Assembly: GCF_026008515.1 (NCBI RefSeq) | Contig: NZ_BQYM01000011.1 | Location: forward strand, 1-64,000 | Direction: 5' to 3' | Length of the DNA stretch: 64,000 bases | From: Hoyosella levis | GTDB taxonomy: Bacteria > Actinomycetota > Actinomycetes > Mycobacteriales > Mycobacteriaceae | Part shown: positions 63,406 to 64,000 of the stretch, in pieces | Layout of the letters: the number at the start of each line of letters is the position of its first letter | Numbering within the stretch: the first letter of the stretch is position 1 | Notes under the pieces: generated by a model | Databases searched by the model: none | Told to the model about the DNA's origin: nothing | Seen by the model: only the letters and a program-made list of their open reading frames with translations | Position numbers and translations under genes: made by a program

Positions 63406-64000
63406 ATGAGGATCGTGCTGGCCCCGGACTCCTTCGGGGGCACGCTCTCGGCACGCGAGGCCGCGCTCGTCATGCGCGACGCGTGGCTGGCCGAGCGGCC
63501 GGGGGACCAGGTCGATCTCCTCCCGCAATCCGACGGCGGCCCCGGATTCGTTGACGCGCTGGCCACGCGGGGTGGCGAGGTGCTCGAGGCGACCGTGAGC
63601 GGGCCACTTGGTGGCCGCGTGCGGGCGCGCTGGTTGCTCCAGGGCGCGGGTCGTCCGGAGCAGGCGCCGGGCCGGGTCGCGTACGTGGAGGCCGCTCAAG
63701 CCTGCGGGCTGCACCTGCTGCCTGGACCGCCCACGCCATCCTCGGCCTGGGCGGCCACGAGCGCGGGTGTCGGGGACCTGCTGCTTCAGGCAGCCGGGCA
63801 GCAGCCCGGATCGATCGTCGTGGGGCTGGGTGGCACGGCCTGCACGGACGGTGGCTGCGGCATGCTCGAAGCGCTGGGTGGGGTCGAGCAGGGTCGGCGG
63901 GTGCTCGCCGGAACGACGCTGGTCGCTGCGACGGACGTCACGAGCCCTTTGCTCGGGCCACAGGGCTCGGCCCAGGTTTTCGGCCCGCAGAAGGGCGCTG
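63406..64000 (+). CDS. glxK: Glycerate kinase, truncated by the window end
   Basis: The first 198 residues of a GarK/GlxK-type glycerate kinase are present: RIVLAPDSFGGTLSAREAA, LPQSDGGPGFVDAL, VEAAQACGLHLL, and the substrate loop VGLGGTACTDGGCGMLEALG. It phosphorylates D-glycerate to 2- or 3-phosphoglycerate. GATACT 6 nt before the ATG may be its -10. It corresponds to Rv2205c. The 3' end lies outside the window. Confidence 0.93.
   Translation, partial: MRIVLAPDSFGGTLSAREAALVMRDAWLAERPGDQVDLLPQSDGGPGFVDALATRGGEVLEATVSGPLGGRVRARWLLQGAGRPEQAPGRVAYVEAAQACGLHLLPGPPTPSSAWAATSAGVGDLLLQAAGQQPGSIVVGLGGTACTDGGCGMLEALGGVEQGRRVLAGTTLVAATDVTSPLLGPQGSAQVFGPQKGA

Overview
The window is a 64 kb stretch of a high-GC actinobacterial chromosome. 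Its backbone gene order follows the Mycobacterium tuberculosis Rv2247-Rv2205c segment as I remember it: accD6, kas, acpM, fabD, PucR-type regulator, aceE, DUF3052, ahpE, cobD, SURF1, ptpA, ptkA, cobC, NIF3, zinc ribbon, RNase H-phosphatase, CYTH-CHAD, panB, caeA, glnA2, glnE, glnA1, RDD, DUF4191, lipA, lipB, dlaT, pepA, gcvT, ilvE, cobST, cobU, DUF3043 and glycerate kinase. The source is therefore a member of the Mycobacteriales, but it has only one KAS gene. I cannot assign a genus from the sequence alone.

Region by region: 0-2.2 kb holds a Vsr-like endonuclease, a serine beta-lactamase-fold hydrolase and DUF3145. 2.2-10.5 kb (minus) is the FAS-II operon plus its PucR-type regulator and pyruvate dehydrogenase E1. 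10.9-12.1 kb has DUF3052, AhpE and tRNA-Val(TAC). 12.5-22.3 kb is an insertion relative to M. tuberculosis: a membrane Ser/Thr kinase, a TetR regulator, a six-helix membrane adenylate cyclase, an unknown protein, a 988-residue STAND-type ATPase with nine 42-residue TPR motifs, and a FtsX-type ABC transporter. 22.4-29.7 kb is cobalamin, phosphatase and RNase H genes, followed by the RNase P RNA. 30.2-35.1 kb is a second accessory patch: a flavoprotein behind an operator with two direct repeats, a phage-type endolysin with DUF4185, and small unknowns. 35.2-49.8 kb is CYTH-CHAD, a lipoprotein, panB, a CaeA-type esterase and the glutamine synthetase cluster, the last interrupted by an alkane monooxygenase gene. 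49.8-64 kb is lipoate, dihydrolipoamide acyltransferase, aminopeptidase, glycine cleavage, branched-chain aminotransferase and late cobalamin genes.

Functional links: AceE, DlaT, LipA and LipB supply and modify pyruvate dehydrogenase, which feeds acetyl-CoA to AccD6 and the FAS-II enzymes. GlnA1, GlnA2 and GlnE form the nitrogen assimilation module, and glnA1 is preceded by a consensus-like GlnR box. CobD, CobC, CobU, CobT, CobS and the phosphatase half of the RNase H fusion cover assembly of the cobalamin nucleotide loop. PtpA and PtkA are a tyrosine phosphatase-kinase pair.

Most notable in the non-coding sequence are a 73-bp palindromic repeat present twice (47185 and 56038) in convergent intergenic gaps, several other long perfect inverted repeats, and many genes with a TANNNT hexamer 6-8 nt before the start codon, which suggests widespread leaderless transcription. 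The most interesting protein-level candidate is the cyclase / unknown / STAND-TPR operon at 14.9-20.3 kb.
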